A DNA stretch of 64,000 nt from Urophycis tenuis (lineage: Eukaryota; Chordata; Actinopteri; Gadiformes; Phycidae). The stretch is taken from assembly GCA_036785325.1 (NCBI GenBank), contig JAXIVH010000241.1, forward strand, positions 1 to 64,000, written 5' to 3'. The translations under genes were made by a program, and so were the position numbers. The notes below the pieces were generated by a model that saw only the letters and a program-made list of their open reading frames with translations, ran no database searches and was not told the DNA's origin. The first letter of the stretch is position 1, and every line of letters starts with the position of its first letter. Below, piece after piece: positions 62,676-64,000 of this stretch.

Positions 62676-63792
62676 GCATGTGGAGAGCTGTGGGGAGGTG
62701 TGGAGAGGTGTGGAGAGGTGTGGGGAGGTGTGGGGAGGTGTGGGGAGGTGTGAGGAGGTGTGGGGAGGTGTGGGGAGATGTGGAGAGGTGTGGGGAGGTG
62801 TGGAGAGGTGTGGGGAGGTGTGGGGAGGTGTGAGGAGGTGTGGGGAGGTGTGGGGAGGTGTGGAGAGGTGTGGGGAGGTGTGGATAGGTGTGGGGAGGTG
62901 TGAGGAGGTGTGCAGAGGTGTGGAGAGGTGTGGAGAGGTGTGGGGAGGTGTGGGGAGATGTGGAGAGGGGTGGAGAGGGGTGGAGAGGTGTGGGGAGGTG
63001 TGAGGAGGTGTGGGGAGGTGTGGGGAGGTGTGGAGAGGTGTGGGGAGGTGTGGATAGGTGTGGGGAGGTGTGCAGAGGTGTGGAGAGGTGTGGAGAGGTG
63101 TGGGGAGGTGTGGGGAGATGTGGAGAGGGGTGGAGAGGGGTGGATAGGTGTGGGGAGATGTGAGGAGGTGTGGGGAGGTGTGGAGAGGTGTGAGGAGGTG
63201 TGAGGAGGTGTGAGGAGGTATGGGGAGGTGTGGGGAGGTGTGAGGAGGTGTGAAGAGGTGTGAGGAGGTGTGAGGAGGTGTGGAGAGGTGTGAGGAGGTA
63301 TGGGGAGGTGTGGGGAGGTGTGGAGAGGGGGTGGAGAGGGGTGGAGATGTGTGGGGAGGTGTGGAGAGGTGTGGGGAGTGTGGAGAGGTGTGGAGAGGTG
63401 TGAGGAGGTGTGGAGAGGTGTGAGGAGGTGTGGGGAGGTGTGGGGAGTTGTGGGGAGGTGTGGAGAGGGGTGGAGAGGGGTGGAGAGGTGTGGGGAGGTG
63501 TGGAGAGGTGTGGAGAGGGGTGGGGAGGTGTGGGGAGGTGTGGGGAGTTGTGGGGAGGTGTGGAGAGGGGTGGAGAGGGGTGGAGAGGTTGTGGGGAGGT
63601 GTGGAGAGGTGTGGAGAGGGGTGGGGAGGTGTGGGGAGGTGTGAGGAGGTGTGGGGAGATGTGGGGAGGTGTGGAGAGGTGTGGGGAGGTGTGGGGAGGT
63701 GTGAGGAGGTGTGGGGAGGTGTGGAGAGGGGTGGAGAGGGGTGGAGAGGTGTGGGGAGGTGTGGAGAGGTGTGGAGAGGGGTGGGGAGGTGT
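62676..63792. repeat. 10-bp G-rich minisatellite
   Basis: About 110 units of TGGRGAGGTG over 1.1 kb, with higher-order repeats. The plus strand has almost no C. Open frames (Gly-Glu-Val-Trp-Arg-type) exist in all plus frames because 10-mers cycle through them; they are not genes. Confidence 0.95.
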
Positions 63793-64000
63793 GATTCTAA
63801 TCAGCTGTGTTGATAAGCATCTTTGTGTCAGTTAGGGTTGGGTAAGGTTATGGTGTCAGGTTAGGTCAGAGCAAGAGACAGATGGAGTTGCACTCGGGTC
63901 AGGATAAGTGCAGGGGTGGGGGAATATTGGCTTGTCGTGTCGTGAGGAATGAACCTCCATCCCAGAAACAACCACTTTATTCTAATACTCTAAGCCCAGA
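63793..64000. other. Unique right-end sequence
   Basis: No exon, repeat or regulatory element recognised. Confidence 0.5.

Noticed and set aside
62642..63835. Overlapping frames rich in Gly-Glu-Val-Trp-Arg on plus
   Set aside because: They are generated by a 10-bp repeat read in three frames, with no start context, splice sites or family match.

Overview
The window is nuclear DNA of a ray-finned fish, probably a percomorph-type teleost. I infer this from four vertebrate genes with teleost-like protein variants, abundant (CA)n/(GA)n microsatellites, many short-period minisatellites, and L2-like LINE and PIF/Harbinger-type debris. The species cannot be named from the sequence. All four genes lie on the minus strand.

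Layout, left to right. 1-4,300: microsatellites and minisatellites, no gene. 5,474-6,259: intronless BRCC3, a JAMM/MPN+ K63-deubiquitinase, flanked by two diverged direct repeats. 7,844-16,014: PUM3 (Puf-A/KIAA0020), 18 coding exons, 638 codons plus stop, frame closed at every junction. 18,310-36,655: VLDLR, with signal peptide, eight LDLa repeats, EGF modules, YWTD propeller, transmembrane helix and FDNPVY endocytosis motif. It gives 843 codons if an 11-bp duplication in exon 2 is discounted. 39,609-56,650: SH3BP2 (3BP2), with PH, proline-rich and SH2 domains. Its exons 3-11 appear twice on either side of a 200-N gap, most likely because two haplotype contigs were placed side by side. 57,000-64,000: upstream flank of SH3BP2 with a possible 5' UTR exon, microsatellites, LINE tails and a 1.1-kb G-rich 10-bp minisatellite.

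The genes act in unrelated processes: DNA-damage/BRISC deubiquitination, nucleolar ribosome biogenesis, reelin/lipoprotein reception and immune/osteoclast adaptor signalling. They are not a functional cluster. PUM3 and VLDLR are also neighbours in human 9p24, whereas BRCC3 and SH3BP2 lie elsewhere in human.

The most unusual theme is that several minisatellites are amplified copies of exon boundaries: a PUM3 3' splice site plus 27 coding bases (19 units of about 74 bp), another PUM3 acceptor, the SH3BP2 exon-2 donor (about 47 units of 31 bp), and the BRCC3 stop-codon region. Long TG tracts also abut several 3' splice sites, most strikingly about 90 TG repeats directly before VLDLR exon 12. I found no CRISPR array, operon or prokaryote-like system, and no convincing intact tRNA or rRNA gene.
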